Of a stretch of 64,000 bases of DNA, positions 62,951-64,000 are shown in pieces. The notes under the pieces were generated by a model. The model saw only the letters and a program-made list of their open reading frames with translations. It was not told where the DNA came from and ran no database searches. This DNA is from Piscinibacter sp. (GTDB lineage Bacteria > Pseudomonadota > Gammaproteobacteria > Burkholderiales > Burkholderiaceae_C): contig JAGOAS010000007.1 in NCBI GenBank assembly GCA_017983795.1, positions 98,819 to 162,818 on the forward strand, in the 5' to 3' direction. How positions within the stretch are numbered: the first letter of the stretch is position 1; the number at the start of each line of letters is the position of its first letter. A program made the position numbers and the translations under genes.

Positions 62951-64000
62951 TCAGTTGAACCTGACGTAGTCGAAGTCCACCGGCTGGCGGTTGATGCCCA
63001 TCACCGGCGGCGCGATCCAGTTGGCGAACTTGCCCGCCTCGACGACGCGGCCCATCAGGCTGGCGACGAAGGCGCGGTCTTCGTCGCTGGGCAGCCAGGC
63101 CTCGACGTTGCGGTTCCACTCGTGGTCGTGGATGTGGCGGCCGTCGGGGCTGACCTTTACGCCGGCCAATGCGCCGATGTTGCGGTGGAAGGCCTTGTGC
63201 GGCACGGTCAGGCGGAACGGAATCCCTGCTTTCTCGATCACCTTGTTCCAGCGCTCCACGCCGCCCTTGGAGTCGGCGATGTAGTCGTCGCGCAGCACTT
63301 CGTTGAGCGCGTTGAGCATCGGCACTTCCTTCTCGGTGAGCATGCCGTTGGCGACTTCCAGCACCTTGTAGCTCTGGCCGCGCAGCTGGTGGTCGTCGCT
63401 GCGCTTGCCTTCCTCGAAGCGGCCCTTCAGGCCGGTCGAGTAGAAGGTGGCGGCGTTGCTCGACTGGTCGGCGCCGAACAGGTCGATGGTCACCGAGAAG
63501 TGGAAGTTCAGGTAGCGCTGGATGGTCGGCAGGTCGATCACGCCGGCGGCGCGCAGCTTGGCCGGATCGTCGGTCTTGAGCTCGTTCATCACCTGGCAGG
63601 TGCGCTGGATGACGCGGCTCACGCCCGACTCGCCCACGAACATGTGGTGCGCTTCTTCGGTCAGCATGAACTTCGTCGTGCGGGCGAGCGGGTCGAAGCT
63701 CGACTCGGCCAGCGCGCACAGCTGGAACTTGCCGTCGCGGTCGGTGAAGTAGGTGAACATGAAGAAGCTCAGCCAGTCGGGCGTGGGCTCGTTGAAGGCC
63801 TGCAGGATGCGCGGGTTGTCCTGGTTGCCGCTGCGGCGGTCGAGCAGCGCCTCGCCTTCCTCGCGGCCGTCGCGGCCGAAATACTTGTGCAGCAGGTAGA
63901 CCATCGCCCACAGGTGGCGGCCTTCCTCGACGTTCACCTGGAACAGGTTGCGCAGGTCGTACTGGCTCGGGCAGGTCAGGCCCAGGTGGCGCTGCTGCTC
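62951..64000 (-). CDS. boxB: Benzoyl-CoA 2,3-epoxidase oxygenase subunit BoxB, 5' end outside window
   Basis: The C-terminal 349 residues of a class I diiron oxygenase that epoxidises benzoyl-CoA. Diiron ligands are in [14 protein letters not shown] and [11 protein letters not shown]. The end reads [16 protein letters not shown]. The frame is open to the window edge (reads [20 protein letters not shown] before VNVEEG). A full BoxB is about 470 residues, so about 120 are missing. boxC, the ring-cleaving lyase, may lie further right. Confidence 0.95.
   Translation of the reverse strand, partial: EQQRHLGLTCPSQYDLRNLFQVNVEEGRHLWAMVYLLHKYFGRDGREEGEALLDRRSGNQDNPRILQAFNEPTPDWLSFFMFTYFTDRDGKFQLCALAESSFDPLARTTKFMLTEEAHHMFVGESGVSRVIQRTCQVMNELKTDDPAKLRAAGVIDLPTIQRYLNFHFSVTIDLFGADQSSNAATFYSTGLKGRFEEGKRSDDHQLRGQSYKVLEVANGMLTEKEVPMLNALNEVLRDDYIADSKGGVERWNKVIEKAGIPFRLTVPHKAFHRNIGALAGVKVSPDGRHIHDHEWNRNVEAWLPSDEDRAFVASLMGRVVEAGKFANWIAPPVMGINRQPVDFDYVRFN

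Noticed and set aside
60109-62958. Open frame of 949 codons on the plus strand opposite paaH-type gene and boxA
   Set aside because: It covers two established minus-strand genes and is Arg/His/Gln-rich without domains.

Overview
The window is chromosomal DNA from a high-GC betaproteobacterium, most likely of the order Burkholderiales. The evidence is uniformly GC-rich coding sequence, the OxyR/KatG pair, a fused LplT-PlsC protein, a five-step histidine utilisation cluster and an aerobic benzoyl-CoA (Box) cluster. Coding density is very high, and no gap between genes reaches 300 bases. I found no insertion sequence, prophage, CRISPR array, tRNA or rRNA.

Layout. 1-10214: release factor 3 (partial), an unusual Fpg/Nei glycosylase, an MgtA-type Mg2+ ATPase with an overlapping DJ-1/PfpI protein, katG and oxyR with a candidate OxyR site between them, a small lipoprotein and recG. 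10381-20154: queA and tgt, which are often adjacent, are separated here by a five-gene envelope operon (LpoB-like, COG3014-like and YcfL-like proteins), a phosphoesterase and a small cytochrome c. A 95-bp tandem repeat follows tgt, then a UbiH-family hydroxylase. 20155-31407: an LplT-PlsC fusion, a trio of exported or membrane proteins, an XRE regulator, RlmJ, an old-yellow-enzyme reductase, a Kbp/LysM protein, a MOSC protein coupled to a TupA-like binding protein, a second cytochrome c and two SRPBCC proteins.

31436-38657 is the most unusual part. A LacI-family regulator faces an operon for a TRAP transporter (binding protein plus fused permease), a VOC protein, a RuBisCO-like protein with a conserved enolase-type active site, and a DUF1537 four-carbon acid sugar kinase. 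It looks like an uptake and breakdown route for a sugar acid, related to the known 3-oxo-isoapionate routes but with a different gene set.

38941-42496: GTP-dependent PEP carboxykinase with a clear terminator, two related small proteins, and a divergent LysR regulator with an inverted repeat in the shared intergenic region. 42574-53118: histidine utilisation (hutU-hutD-hutF-hutI, hutG, hutH, hutC) with an embedded NitT/TauT-type ABC transporter. Three copies of a near-palindrome centred on CTAG lie in front of hutU, in front of the transporter, and between hutH and hutC, defining a probable HutC regulon. 53128-59669: YecA/SEC-C protein, phosphoesterase, CcmI-like TPR protein, universal stress protein, PhoD-type phosphatase and an Hsp70-like protein. 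59666-64000: a MaoC hydratase, PaaH-type 3-hydroxyacyl-CoA dehydrogenase, BoxA and BoxB (cut by the window end), which together fit aerobic benzoyl-CoA degradation feeding into beta-oxidation.
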